A stretch of DNA of 28,279 bases from Rhodocyclaceae bacterium UBA2346 (GTDB lineage: Bacteria; Pseudomonadota; Gammaproteobacteria; Burkholderiales; Rhodocyclaceae). Both the position numbers and the translations under genes were made by a program. Shown in pieces: positions 7,125 to 15,353 of the stretch. The stretch's first letter is position 1; every line of letters begins with the position of its first letter. The stretch spans positions 1 to 28,279 of the forward strand of contig DDUE01000086.1 of the NCBI GenBank assembly GCA_002344625.1, given 5' to 3'. The notes below the pieces were generated by a model. The model saw only the letters and a list, made by a program, of their open reading frames with translations, was not told the origin of the DNA and did no database searches.

Positions 7125-9449
7125 TCAGTGGCGGCTCTGGATCTCTTCGATATAGCCGATCATGCCGGTGCGGATGTTGGCGGCGTTGCCCTCGTCGGTG
7201 TCGATGTGCATCGCCAGCCGGAACGCCGGATTCACGCGCACCACCACGTCGCCGAAAATCAGTTCGCGTTCGCCCTTGACGCGCACCCGCACCACGTAGT
7301 TGTCGCGCACCCTGAAACGCTGCGCATCTTCCGGCGCCATGTGGATGTGGCGCTGCGCGCAGATCACTCCGCGCTCGATGGTGGTACTGCCGTAGGGGCC
7401 CTCCAGGGTGACGCCGGGGGTGTTGGCGAGATCGCCTGACTGACGGATCGGCGGCTGGATGCCGACCTTGAACTGCTCGGTCATCGCGATCTCGACCTGG
7501 GTCTCCTTGCGGGTCGGCCCAAGCACGCGCACGTTGGCGATCCGCCCCTTGGGGCCGACCAGGTGCACTTTCTCGGCACAGGCGAACTGGCCGGGCTGCG
7601 ACAGCTCATGCTCGGGCGTCAGCTGGTACCCGGGCCCGAACAGCTTGTCGACATCGGCTTGCGACAGATGCACATGGTGAGCCGAAATCTCGATCGGAAT
7701 CGGCGCCTCGGCCTGTTCTTCCTTCATCGCCGCGATCAACTCGTTGCGCTCGATCGCGCGCAGGGCCTCCCACGCCACCAGGCGTTCGTCGTCGTTGGCG
7801 ATCACCAGGATCGTCACCGGTGAATCGTCGGTCGAGATGACCTTGCAGCATCCGAGCTTGCCGAGATTACGGTTGCGTTCCTCGTCGAGCCGGATGCCCA
7901 TGTAGCCCAGGCCCTGACAGGCCAGGCTGCGCACGGTCGCGCTGGTCTCGCCGATGTCGCCGGTGAAGGCCAGCACGTCGATGCCGCCCATCGCCGCGAC
8001 ATACGCGCCGATGTTCTTGCGCACCTGGTAGCAGAACGCCTTGTGCGCGAGCAACGCCCGATGATGGCCGTCGCTGGCCGCAGCCTCGATCTCGTGGATG
8101 TCGCTCGAAATACCCGAAATGCCTTTGAGGCCGCTCTCGGTGTTGATCAGCGTCGCCAGCGCATCCGGTGACAGGCCGTGATTCTGCAACAGGTGAATCA
8201 TGACGGCCGGGTCGATGCTGCCCGAGCGGCTGGGCATGATCAGGCCGTCGGTGGGCGTCATGCCCATCGTCGTGTCGACCGAACGGCCATGATCGATCGC
8301 GCACAGCGACGCCCCGATGCCCAGGTGGCACGAGACGATCTCGAGCTCGCCGAGCGGACGCTTGAGCACCTCGGCCGCCTTGAGCGACACATAGCGGTGC
8401 GAAGTGCCATGAAAACCGTATCGACGGACGCCGTCCCGCTTGTAAAGATCGTAAGGCAGCCCGTAGAGATAGGCATAAGGCGGCAGGGTCTGGTGGAACG
8501 CGGTATCGAAGACGGCCACATGGGGCACGTCGGGCAAGCGCTGGATCGCCAGACGAATGCCTTCGACATTGATCGGATTGTGCAGCGGCGCGAATATCGC
8601 CAGGGCCTCGATGTCGGCAATCACGGTGGGCGTGATCACCACCGCGCTGGCGAACTTGCTGCCGCCATGCACCACCCGGTGGCCGACCGCCGTGATGTCG
8701 TGCAGATGCAGTTCGAACGCCTCGCCCAGCAGACGGGTCGATTCCTGGATCACCGCAAACAGATCCCGCAGCGCAAACGCCGGCCGCTCGAGGCTGCGGG
8801 CGTGGGGACCGACGGATACGCTGACGCGCGCGACGTCCGGATCGGCGTTGTCGATCACGCCGTGGATATCCGAACCGAGATCGCGGGTGTCGTAGATGCC
8901 GAAGTGGATCTGGCTGATCCCGACGTTCAGGGCGACGACCTTGCCGCGCACCGTGCTGCCGAGCGACAGTGCGTAGGGGTCGTCCGAACGCGCGAGCTTG
9001 CTGCGTTGCGCAACGGCCGGGTCGGCCGACATCGCGCGGGTCCGTTCCGCGAGCAGGCGCGACAGATACGCGACGGCCTTGGGCTTGGTCAGGATGGATT
9101 CGTGAAAGACCGCGGCCGGAATCAAGAGCACGAAACAACGGGTGCCGGCGATGACATCCGCGGCGATGCGCTCGCCGGTCAGCAGCGACATCACGCCGAA
9201 CACGTCTCCTTCGCCCAGCTGACTGATCACCGAGCGGGTACCGGTGTTGTCGCTGACCGAAATCTCGGCCAGGCCGCTGATCACCACGCCGATGAATCGC
9301 CCTTCGTCGCCTGTTTCGAGGATCGCCTCGTTACCTTCGAAGGTGGCAAGCTGCGATCCGGCGACGATCTCGTCGACCTTGTCGGCCGGAAAATGCTCGA
9401 ACAAGCGCACCCGTTCCAGAAAAAACTGCTTCAGATCTACTTCACTCAT
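7125..9449 (-). CDS. Fusion: cNMP-binding-like domain + acetate/propionate kinase + PduL phosphotransacylase
   Basis: This single 774-residue frame holds three domains. (1) Residues about 5-130: a Crp-type cyclic-nucleotide-binding fold (FEGNEAILETGDEG, then GDVFGVMSLLTGERIAADV). (2) About 169-570: a full-length acetate/propionate kinase domain (GHRVVHGG, VFDTAFHQTLPPYAYLYGLP, RYGFHGTSHRYVS, FTGDIGET). (3) About 583-770: PduL (HHVHLS at 591-596, GPKGRIANVRVLGPTRKE, RHIHM at 700-704, MHIDTDEGNAA at 747-757). PduL makes acyl phosphate from acyl-CoA; the kinase makes acid and ATP from acyl phosphate, so one chain could run both steps. The PduL metal-ligand motifs are intact. The kinase keeps the expected Arg258, Asp315, His347, Arg408 and Glu501, but has lost several phosphate-binding residues (Ile178, Gln180, His182, Ile378, Pro406). 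The start ATG at 9449 has GGGAG upstream. No microcompartment genes are nearby. Confidence 0.92.
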   Translation of the reverse strand: MSEVDLKQFFLERVRLFEHFPADKVDEIVAGSQLATFEGNEAILETGDEGRFIGVVISGLAEISVSDNTGTRSVISQLGEGDVFGVMSLLTGERIAADVIAGTRCFVLLIPAAVFHESILTKPKAVAYLSRLLAERTRAMSADPAVAQRSKLARSDDPYALSLGSTVRGKVVALNVGISQIHFGIYDTRDLGSDIHGVIDNADPDVARVSVSVGPHARSLERPAFALRDLFAVIQESTRLLGEAFELHLHDITAVGHRVVHGGSKFASAVVITPTVIADIEALAIFAPLHNPINVEGIRLAIQRLPDVPHVAVFDTAFHQTLPPYAYLYGLPYDLYKRDGVRRYGFHGTSHRYVSLKAAEVLKRPLGELEIVSCHLGIGASLCAIDHGRSVDTTMGMTPTDGLIMPSRSGSIDPAVMIHLLQNHGLSPDALATLINTESGLKGISGISSDIHEIEAAASDGHHRALLAHKAFCYQVRKNIGAYVAAMGGIDVLAFTGDIGETSATVRSLACQGLGYMGIRLDEERNRNLGKLGCCKVISTDDSPVTILVIANDDERLVAWEALRAIERNELIAAMKEEQAEAPIPIEISAHHVHLSQADVDKLFGPGYQLTPEHELSQPGQFACAEKVHLVGPKGRIANVRVLGPTRKETQVEIAMTEQFKVGIQPPIRQSGDLANTPGVTLEGPYGSTTIERGVICAQRHIHMAPEDAQRFRVRDNYVVRVRVKGERELIFGDVVVRVNPAFRLAMHIDTDEGNAANIRTGMIGYIEEIQSRH

Positions 9450-9463
9450 ACCGGCTCCCGCGC

Positions 9464-9514
9464 GCATGCGCTGCATCACAAGACGGGAGACTAGCATTTT
9501 GCTGCATCGCACAA
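9464..9514 (-). promoter_or_regulatory. Direct repeat upstream of the AckA-PduL fusion gene
   Basis: Two similar sequences of about 20 bases occur at 9464-9481 and 9494-9514 on the plus strand. They share GCAT, then GCTGCATC and ACAA, with starts 30 bases apart (about three helical turns). They lie 15-65 bases before the fusion gene start, so they could be binding sites for a regulator. An extended -10-like TGCTAGTCT is seen in the minus-strand reading between them (about 9488-9496). No regulator can be named. Confidence 0.35.
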
Positions 9515-9588
9515 AAGCGCGGCGAGCGAAAAAGCAAAGTCCGAATCGCCCGTGCTCCAGCCAACCGGCGCCCCGGCGCCCAACCCGC

Positions 9589-9786
9589 TCACCCCGCTTC
9601 CCGATCCACCACCTTGGCGACGACCCGCCATGCGTACATCAGTCCGGACTCGTTGAACTCCAGGCGGCTTTCCGTATCCCGCCACCAGACCCCGCCCCGT
9701 TGGTCACTGCCGAGGTAAGTCCAGCGACGCAACTCGCCGCTGCACAGCTCGATCTCGTACACTGCATTGATCACCAGCCGGTTCAT
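9589..9786 (-). CDS. Small conserved-looking hypothetical protein
   Basis: This 65-residue protein starts MNRLVINAVYEIELCSGELRRW and contains GGVWWRDTESRLEFNESGLMYAW. The alternation of charged strands and Trp residues suggests a small beta-rich cytosolic protein. A strong GGGAGGGG stands just upstream of the ATG, which supports real translation. No domain name is assigned; I have the impression that similar proteins occur in related betaproteobacteria, but cannot verify it. It lies 139 bases upstream of the fusion gene on the same strand. Confidence 0.65.
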   Translation of the reverse strand: MNRLVINAVYEIELCSGELRRWTYLGSDQRGGVWWRDTESRLEFNESGLMYAWRVVAKVVDREAG

Positions 9787-9932
9787 GTCGCCCCTCCCGC
9801 AAAGACATCCGCCACCCGACTCAGGCTACTACTACCCATGGGTTTGGGGCGCCAAAAGCCGAAAGATCCGTCCCAATGAAGCGCTGTCGGGCCGTCGCGG
9901 CACGGTACCAGCGACACTTTATACGAGGTAAT

Positions 9933-9951
9933 ATTAACGATTCTCATTCGC
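9933..9951. promoter_or_regulatory. Fur-box-like site upstream of the response regulator gene
   Basis: The core AACGATTCTCATT at 9936-9948 matches 10 of 13 positions of the Fur core AATGATAATCATT; over 19 bases I count 12 matches to the classical consensus. It lies 15 bases before the GTG start of the response regulator gene. With a siderophore receptor downstream, iron repression of the two-component system is a sensible reading. Confidence 0.5.
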
Positions 9952-9965
9952 TACACCCCAAAACC

Positions 9966-10721
9966 GTGACTCTTCGCCCCAGCATCCTGATCGTCGACGA
10001 TCACCAGAGCATACGAGACCCCTTGTCAAAATATCTGCGTCGGTTTGACTTCGACGTTGAGACGGTCGGTGATGGCAAGGGCATGCGTGAGCTGCTGGCA
10101 CAGCGCACGTTCAGCTTGATCGTGCTGGACGTCATGTTACCTGGCGAAGATGGGCTATCACTATGTCGCTACGTGACCGAACATCTTGATATTCCGGTCA
10201 TTCTCCTGACGGCCGTTACGGAGCAGGCTGATCGTATTGCGGGTCTCGAAGTGGGCGCCGATGACTATGTCGTCAAGCCGTTCGACCCCCGGGAACTGGT
10301 TGCGAGAATCCGTAGCGTGTTGCGCAGGGCCATACCCCACGACAAGAAGACGGAAACACCGGATGCCGGTTCCGATACCGGGGTGCTGGCACCGCAAAAG
10401 CACTTCACTTTCGATGGCTGGCTCTTCAATACCAGGAAGCGTCAGTTGCGCAACCCTCAAGGCTCGAACATTCCCATCAGCACGGCGGAATTTCGTCTTT
10501 TGTGGGTTCTGCTTGAACACCCCAATCGTGTGTTGAGCCGAAGCCAGCTTCTTGATCTGACCCAACGTTCTGACTGCGTCTTGTTTGATCGCAGCATTGA
10601 TAGCCAGATCAGCCGTTTGCGTAAAAAGCTGGAGCCGGACCCCCGGCACCCCAGTTTGTTAAAGACCATTCGCGGCGATGGCTATCTGCTGGCGTCCAAG
10701 GTCACCGCCAGTACAGCATGA
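9966..10721 (+). CDS. OmpR-family response regulator (PfeR/PirR-like context)
   Basis: This 251-residue regulator has an N-terminal receiver domain: acidic pair Asp11-Asp12 in LIVDDH, phospho-acceptor Asp55 in LIVLDVMLPGEDG, Lys104 in DYVVKPFDP. A winged-helix DNA-binding domain follows from about residue 150, with AEFRLLWVLLEHPNRVLSRSQLLDL and IDSQISRLRKKLEPDPRHPSLLKTIRGDGY. The GTG at 9966 is preferred because the receiver starts six residues later. An in-frame ATG at 9876 would put the Fur-like site inside the coding region. Its stop overlaps the kinase start (ATGA), so the pair is translationally coupled. The order regulator, kinase, TonB receptor is that of pfeR-pfeS-pfeA and pirR-pirS-pirA in Pseudomonas. 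The likely role is activation of the receptor gene when its siderophore is present. The base composition looks less GC-rich than the flanking core genes. Confidence 0.92.
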   Translation: MTLRPSILIVDDHQSIRDPLSKYLRRFDFDVETVGDGKGMRELLAQRTFSLIVLDVMLPGEDGLSLCRYVTEHLDIPVILLTAVTEQADRIAGLEVGADDYVVKPFDPRELVARIRSVLRRAIPHDKKTETPDAGSDTGVLAPQKHFTFDGWLFNTRKRQLRNPQGSNIPISTAEFRLLWVLLEHPNRVLSRSQLLDLTQRSDCVLFDRSIDSQISRLRKKLEPDPRHPSLLKTIRGDGYLLASKVTASTA

Positions 10722-12091
10722 GACTGCTTCCACGCAGCCTGGCGGGCCAGCTTCTGGCGCTGCTGATCCTGGCGATGGTGGCTTCTCACCTCATTGCGGC
10801 ACTGATCCTGTGGAAGTGGGGTACTTCCGACCAGATTCATCCTTTGGCTGTCCGCAAGATTGAAGCAAGGCTGCTGAGCACGTACCGATTAGTGGTCTCG
10901 CATAGTGCTCTGGCCGACTCCGTGCTGGAAGCGCTCGATCTGCCGGAATCGCGCTTCACGATAACAAGCCCCCCGCCCGGTACATCTCCCAGCATGGATG
11001 ACCAGGAGGCAGCCCTGGCTCAGGCCATCCGCGATCGCCTGAGCTTGCCCGCCGGACAATCGGTACGCGCCCATCTCCGACAGGTCGACGCCCGGAGTTT
11101 CCCAATTGAGGAACACGCCCCGTCCTGGCTGGCCCAGGCCTTGAGCGGCGGCAACGCGTGGGCACTGGACATTGATATCGACCTTCCGAACGGAAAATCT
11201 CTGCACAGCCGGCACTGGCCGGCCATGATGCATCCCCACTGGGATCGCGTACTAGGCTTCTCACTGCCTGTTGGCGTGTTGCCGATCAGCTTGATTGCCA
11301 TTCTTTTCGGGCGGCGGATCATGCGACCGCTCAAACGCTTGGCGCTGGCAGCAGAACGCTTCAGCAGGGGCGACCATCCCCAGCAGTTGCCACTTGAAGG
11401 TCCCCAGGGCATTCGGGAGATTACCAACGCATTCAACGAGATGCAGGAACGCTTGGTCCGTTTCGTCAATGGCCGCACTCGGATGATCGCTGCCATCGGC
11501 CACGACCTGCGCACACCGCTGGCTTCGCTGCGCATACGTGCGGAATTGATCGACGACGACGAACTGCGCGAGGCGATGATTCTGACCTTGGATGAAATGA
11601 GTGTGATGGCGGAAGAAACATTGCACTTTGCGCAAGACGATGCCAAACGAGAGTCGACCCGTGCCGTCGAGCTCAGTGCGCTGATCAATGATGCTGTCAG
11701 CCATCATCGGATGCTGGGCAAGGAGGTGGAATGGACGGCGCCGCCCGCCACCCTCTATCACTGTCGCCCGGTTCACCTCAAGCGGGCATTGAACAATCTG
11801 ATCGACAATGCGACGCGTTATGGTCGCACACGCGTCTGGCTGCGCCTCGGCGAAGCAGGTGAAGATATCCGCATCGAGGTCGAAGACGAAGGCCCGGGCA
11901 TTGCCCCCGACCAGCTCGATCGAGCGTTCGAGCCCTTCGTCCGCTTGGATGCTGCTCGCGGCCCCGAAACCGGCGGCACGGGCCTCGGCTTGGCCATCGC
12001 GCGTTCTTGTATCAGAGCCCATGGCGGCGAGGTAACGCTGCACAACCGTCCCGAAGGTGGCCTGCTCGCGGTCATCACACTACCAGCCTGA
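10718..12091 (+). CDS. Sensor histidine kinase paired with the response regulator
   Basis: This 457-residue protein has a first transmembrane helix at about 8-32, a periplasmic sensor region of about 145 residues, and a second helix at about 178-198. A HAMP segment (RRIMRPLKRLALAAERFSRGD) follows, then the H-box with His262 in AAIGHDLRTPLASLR, the N-box (RALNNLIDNATRYG), the G1 box (VEDEGPGI) and the G2 box (GGTGLGLAIA). Its ATG overlaps the regulator's stop codon. The extracytoplasmic loop would sense the siderophore complex or receptor state if the analogy to PfeS/PirS holds; the loop has no motif I can name. All kinase motifs look intact. Confidence 0.92.
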   Translation: MRLLPRSLAGQLLALLILAMVASHLIAALILWKWGTSDQIHPLAVRKIEARLLSTYRLVVSHSALADSVLEALDLPESRFTITSPPPGTSPSMDDQEAALAQAIRDRLSLPAGQSVRAHLRQVDARSFPIEEHAPSWLAQALSGGNAWALDIDIDLPNGKSLHSRHWPAMMHPHWDRVLGFSLPVGVLPISLIAILFGRRIMRPLKRLALAAERFSRGDHPQQLPLEGPQGIREITNAFNEMQERLVRFVNGRTRMIAAIGHDLRTPLASLRIRAELIDDDELREAMILTLDEMSVMAEETLHFAQDDAKRESTRAVELSALINDAVSHHRMLGKEVEWTAPPATLYHCRPVHLKRALNNLIDNATRYGRTRVWLRLGEAGEDIRIEVEDEGPGIAPDQLDRAFEPFVRLDAARGPETGGTGLGLAIARSCIRAHGGEVTLHNRPEGGLLAVITLPA

Positions 12092-12466
12092 ATTCCCGCA
12101 GTCCCGGCGCCATCGGGATCACTCCATTTCCAGACTCGAGGCGGTGTCGCAGGCCAGCGCACCGCCGGCAGTCTTGTGGGTGATTGTGTCGACGCATGTC
12201 AACAAAGCGCGCAAAGCGCCATCGTTGCCACGATTCGCCCAACTCCCGCCATATCAAAAAGCAATCATTCGCATTTAGAGATCTCTTCACATTGCTCCAT
12301 GCGTGTGACGCGATCGCTATCGCAGTCCCGTCTCGGAAGCCGGATGCACACCGATTCCGGGGTTTATTTTTGCTCGAGGAATCCGCCAGCCACCAAGGCG
12401 TCGCGACAAACGCGTCGTCTCGGCCCGCAAGCGCCCTCGCTCACCACTTCGCAATAGGAAAGACCG
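12092..12466. other. Intergenic region upstream of the TonB receptor gene
   Basis: 375 bases between the kinase and receptor genes. It holds one Fur-like site (12263-12275), two weak -10-like AT-rich patches (near 12250 and 12365) and no convincing ORF or terminator. Its length leaves room for activator sites of the upstream response regulator, but I see no clear repeat to assign to it. Confidence 0.5.
12263..12275. promoter_or_regulatory. Possible Fur box upstream of the TonB receptor gene
   Basis: Read on the minus strand, AATGCGAATGATT matches 10 of 13 positions of the Fur core AATGATAATCATT. It stands about 190 bases before the receptor start. It is weaker than the 9933 site over the flanking bases, so it is tentative, but iron control of a siderophore receptor is expected. 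Confidence 0.35.
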
Positions 12467-14779
12467 ATGACGCGCCGTCGAATCGAGGAACGCAACACCC
12501 TGTCGCATCCTGAACTTCAATACCAAGAGCCTGAATGCGCCAACGCATCCCCTCGTGCTCATTCCCAGGTACCCCAATCGCCCGCAAGCAAGTGTCTATC
12601 CGAATCCACACTCGGACTTCTTCTCCCGGTTCTCGCGGTATCGATTACCGTTTCGGGTCCGGCCGCGGCACAGGACGCCCGGGAAGGTGAGGTCGAACTG
12701 GCCCCGACCGTCGTAACCGGCCAACACGATCGCCTCAACGTCAGCCAAGGCAGCGCGGCAACCCTGACCGCCCCGTTGTTGAACACGCCGCGGACGGTCA
12801 GGGTCATCACCCGGCGCGAGATCGAGGAACGCGGCGCCACCTCGGTCGAAGACATCCTGCGCACCACACCCGGCGTCACGCTCGGCAGCGGCGAAGGTGG
12901 CACCCCCTTCGGCATGCGTCCCTATATCCGGGGATTCGAGGCCGCTTTCAGTATCGCCGTCGATGGCGTGCGCACGCGAGGCCGGACGACCTATGAAAGC
13001 TTCAACATCGAAAACATCGAAATCAACATGGGATCCGACGGCGTCACATCGGGAGCCGGTTCGGCAGGCGGCAGTATCAGCCTCAACTCGAAGGAGCCAC
13101 GCATGGGCGAGCGCTTCAACGATCTCTCGGTCATGTTCGGCAATGCCTCCCAACAGCGCGCCACGTACGACGGCAACTTCTCCTTTTCCGATGACGTCAG
13201 CGGGCGTCTGAATCTGCTCTGGCAGGATTCGGGGGTGCCCGGTAGCAAGCACGTCGAAGACAACAAGGAGGGCATCGCGCCCTCAATCGCCTGGAACATC
13301 GACGGCGACAACAAGCTGACCTTCAAATTTCAACACGTCAAAAGCACGGGGCGCCCCGGCGCGCGCGTACCTTTTGCAAACGCGGCCTACAACGCCAACA
13401 GTCATATTCCAGGCTGGGCGGACTACGGCTCTGGCACACCCGGCGACCCGCATCTACCGCTCGAGAACATCGATCGCGACAACTATTACGGCGTGCTTGG
13501 ACGCGACTTCCGCGAGGCGAACAATTCCAGCGCGCACCTCAAGTTCGAACATGCATTCGCCAACGACTTCCTGCTGACCTCGGGACTGTCGTGGATCGAA
13601 ACCGACGTAAAAATGGCCATCATGCGACCGGCGGTCACCATTGCCAACGGTCAGTTCATGGTTGCGCGTAACGGCAACGGCGGCTACCGCGCCTCCAATC
13701 GCGATACCGAAACCGCCACGTTTAACACGAATGTCCGTGGTGAGTTCAATTTCGGCGGATTCGAGCATAGCGTATCGTTTGGTGTCGAGGTGGCCCGCGA
13801 CCGGGTCCGCAACGGGTCCTCGACCACGACGGTGACGACGCCCAACCAAACACCACTGTTCAATCCGGACCCCTTCAGCCCGTTTACCACTACGGGATCG
13901 TTCGGCCCGCTCGGCACGCCGGTCAAGACCGACACGGAGGCACTCTACGCCTTCGATACCGTGAAACTCAACGATCGGTGGATGGTCAACGGCGGTGTCC
14001 GCATCGAGGATTTCGAGATCGACGATGGTGCCCAGCGCTGGGGCGATACGCTCACGGACTACCAAATCGGCATCATGTTCAAGCCGATTGCGAATGCAAC
14101 GATCTACGCTTCGCTGAATACGACTTCATCGCCTCCGGGCGCCTGCGCCAATCAGGGCGGCGGCAACTGCCCGTCAGAATCGCTCAACGAATTCACCACC
14201 AGCACCAAAGCCGAACAGACCCGCAACACGGAACTCGGCATCAAATGGGATTCGTCGGGCGGCGATCTCTCGCTGAACGCCGCCATCTACAACACCGAGA
14301 AAGACAACGCGCGCATCGCCGATGAGGACGGCAACTACACATTGAATGCGGGCAATCATCGCGGACGCGGATTCGACCTGGGCGTAGCCGGGCAAATCAA
14401 CAGACGGTGGGCGGCCACCGCCGGCTATACCTATCTCGACGCCGAACAGACGGACAACGACACCCGCAACACTCCCATCAACACGGCCAAACACACGTTC
14501 TCTTTCTGGACGACCTACGCCATCAGCGACAAGATTACGCTTGGCGGCGGAGCCAATCATGTCAGCCGCAAGTACGTGAACCCGGAAAACACCTATGCGG
14601 TGCCCGCGTACTGGCGCGCCGATGCAATGGCCTCTTACCGGCTCAACCCCAAGACCTCGGTTCAACTCAACGTTACCAACCTGTTCGACGAGCGGTACTA
14701 CGACTCCTCCCACGTCGGATCTTTCGCGACCATACAACCCGGCCGCAGCCTCACCGCACGACTGAACTACAGCTTTTGA
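12467..14779 (+). CDS. TonB-dependent siderophore receptor (Fiu/PiuA-like)
   Basis: This is a 770-residue outer-membrane receptor. The N-terminus is unusually long: about 47 polar residues precede the hydrophobic signal core (LGLLLPVLAVSITVSG), with cleavage likely after AAA near residue 68. A TonB-box-like APTVVTG lies at about 79-85. The plug domain follows (LNTPRTVRVITRREIEERGATSVEDILRTTPG in two stretches, RPYIRGFE, VDGVRTRG, IEINMGSDGVTSGAGSAGGSISLNSK). A 22-strand-type barrel ends in LTARLNYSF with the terminal Phe typical of outer-membrane proteins. AGGAAAG before the ATG at 12467 supports the start. An internal ATG nearer the signal core is not seen. The upstream two-component system and the downstream PiuC suggest a catecholate-type ferric siderophore receptor, as in fiu-ybiX and piuA-piuC. 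The exact ligand is not readable. Confidence 0.93.
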   Translation: MTRRRIEERNTLSHPELQYQEPECANASPRAHSQVPQSPASKCLSESTLGLLLPVLAVSITVSGPAAAQDAREGEVELAPTVVTGQHDRLNVSQGSAATLTAPLLNTPRTVRVITRREIEERGATSVEDILRTTPGVTLGSGEGGTPFGMRPYIRGFEAAFSIAVDGVRTRGRTTYESFNIENIEINMGSDGVTSGAGSAGGSISLNSKEPRMGERFNDLSVMFGNASQQRATYDGNFSFSDDVSGRLNLLWQDSGVPGSKHVEDNKEGIAPSIAWNIDGDNKLTFKFQHVKSTGRPGARVPFANAAYNANSHIPGWADYGSGTPGDPHLPLENIDRDNYYGVLGRDFREANNSSAHLKFEHAFANDFLLTSGLSWIETDVKMAIMRPAVTIANGQFMVARNGNGGYRASNRDTETATFNTNVRGEFNFGGFEHSVSFGVEVARDRVRNGSSTTTVTTPNQTPLFNPDPFSPFTTTGSFGPLGTPVKTDTEALYAFDTVKLNDRWMVNGGVRIEDFEIDDGAQRWGDTLTDYQIGIMFKPIANATIYASLNTTSSPPGACANQGGGNCPSESLNEFTTSTKAEQTRNTELGIKWDSSGGDLSLNAAIYNTEKDNARIADEDGNYTLNAGNHRGRGFDLGVAGQINRRWAATAGYTYLDAEQTDNDTRNTPINTAKHTFSFWTTYAISDKITLGGGANHVSRKYVNPENTYAVPAYWRADAMASYRLNPKTSVQLNVTNLFDERYYDSSHVGSFATIQPGRSLTARLNYSF

Positions 14780-14837
14780 TTCAGCGCTGTTCACAAACTG
14801 AAGCTAACTACATTTTTCGCTTCTTGGAGTTGCGACG

Positions 14838-15209
14838 ATGAATCGGAGCATGTTGCGGGACACCCAGTGGGCGCGCATCGAGATGTTGTGCGCAGGCAAA
14901 GCAAAAGAACGCGGCGTCGCAGGACGCGACAATCGTATGTTCGTCGAGGCGGTACTGTGGGTCACACACACCGGCTCACCATGGCGCAACCTGCCCAAGC
15001 AGTTCGGGCGGTGGCACACAGCGTATATCCGCGCCTATCGTTGGAGCAGGAAAGGCATCTGGGCGCAGATGGCCGAAGCGCTCAAGGGCGATGCCGATCT
15101 GGCGCAGCTGTTCATCGACTCAACGATCGTGCGCGCGCACCAGGGTGCCGCGGACGCGCAAGAAAAACGCGGGAGCAAGAAGCGCCTGGATGCAGCCAAG
15201 GCCGATTGA
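14838..15209 (+). pseudogene. IS5-family transposase, truncated N-terminal fragment
   Basis: The 123-residue frame begins MNRSMLRDTQWARIEMLCAG and contains VLWVTHTGSPWRNLPKQFG, typical of the N-terminal region of IS5-family (IS427-like) transposases. The first catalytic Asp is present in LFIDSTIVRAH (Asp94). A stop follows AAKAD at 15207-15209. In complete elements of this type the product continues, often by frameshift, with the second Asp and the Glu of the DDE triad; I find no recognisable continuation, so it is a relic and not an active transposase. It lies between the receptor gene and piuC, both on the same strand. The left end probably lies near GCGCTGTTCACAAAC at about 14785; no matching right end is seen. 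Confidence 0.8.
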
Positions 15210-15226
15210 GGCTGGAATGCACGGTG

Positions 15227-15257
15227 GTCGAGGTGAGGGACGCCCCTTCACCTCGAC
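15227..15257. repeat. Long inverted repeat (hairpin) between the IS fragment and piuC
   Basis: The arms GTCGAGGTGA (15227-15236) and TCACCTCGAC (15248-15257) are perfect. Three more pairs, one a G-T, extend the stem to 13 bp with a 5-base loop. No T-run follows on either side, so it is not a classical terminator. It could be an RNA processing or attenuation element between the receptor and hydroxylase genes, or a relic of the IS end. Confidence 0.55.
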
Positions 15258-15353
15258 ACCGAACCAGCAACCCGGCGGCCGGCACCGGCGAAGCAGCCGA
15301 GCGCGTCAAAGTACTTCACCCCGATTGTCAATACACACCAGGCTTTGCGCCCC

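Noticed and set aside
8178..9494. 438-codon plus-strand open frame opposite the fusion gene
   Set aside because: Antisense shadow of the AckA/cNMP part; His/Arg-rich composition with no motif.
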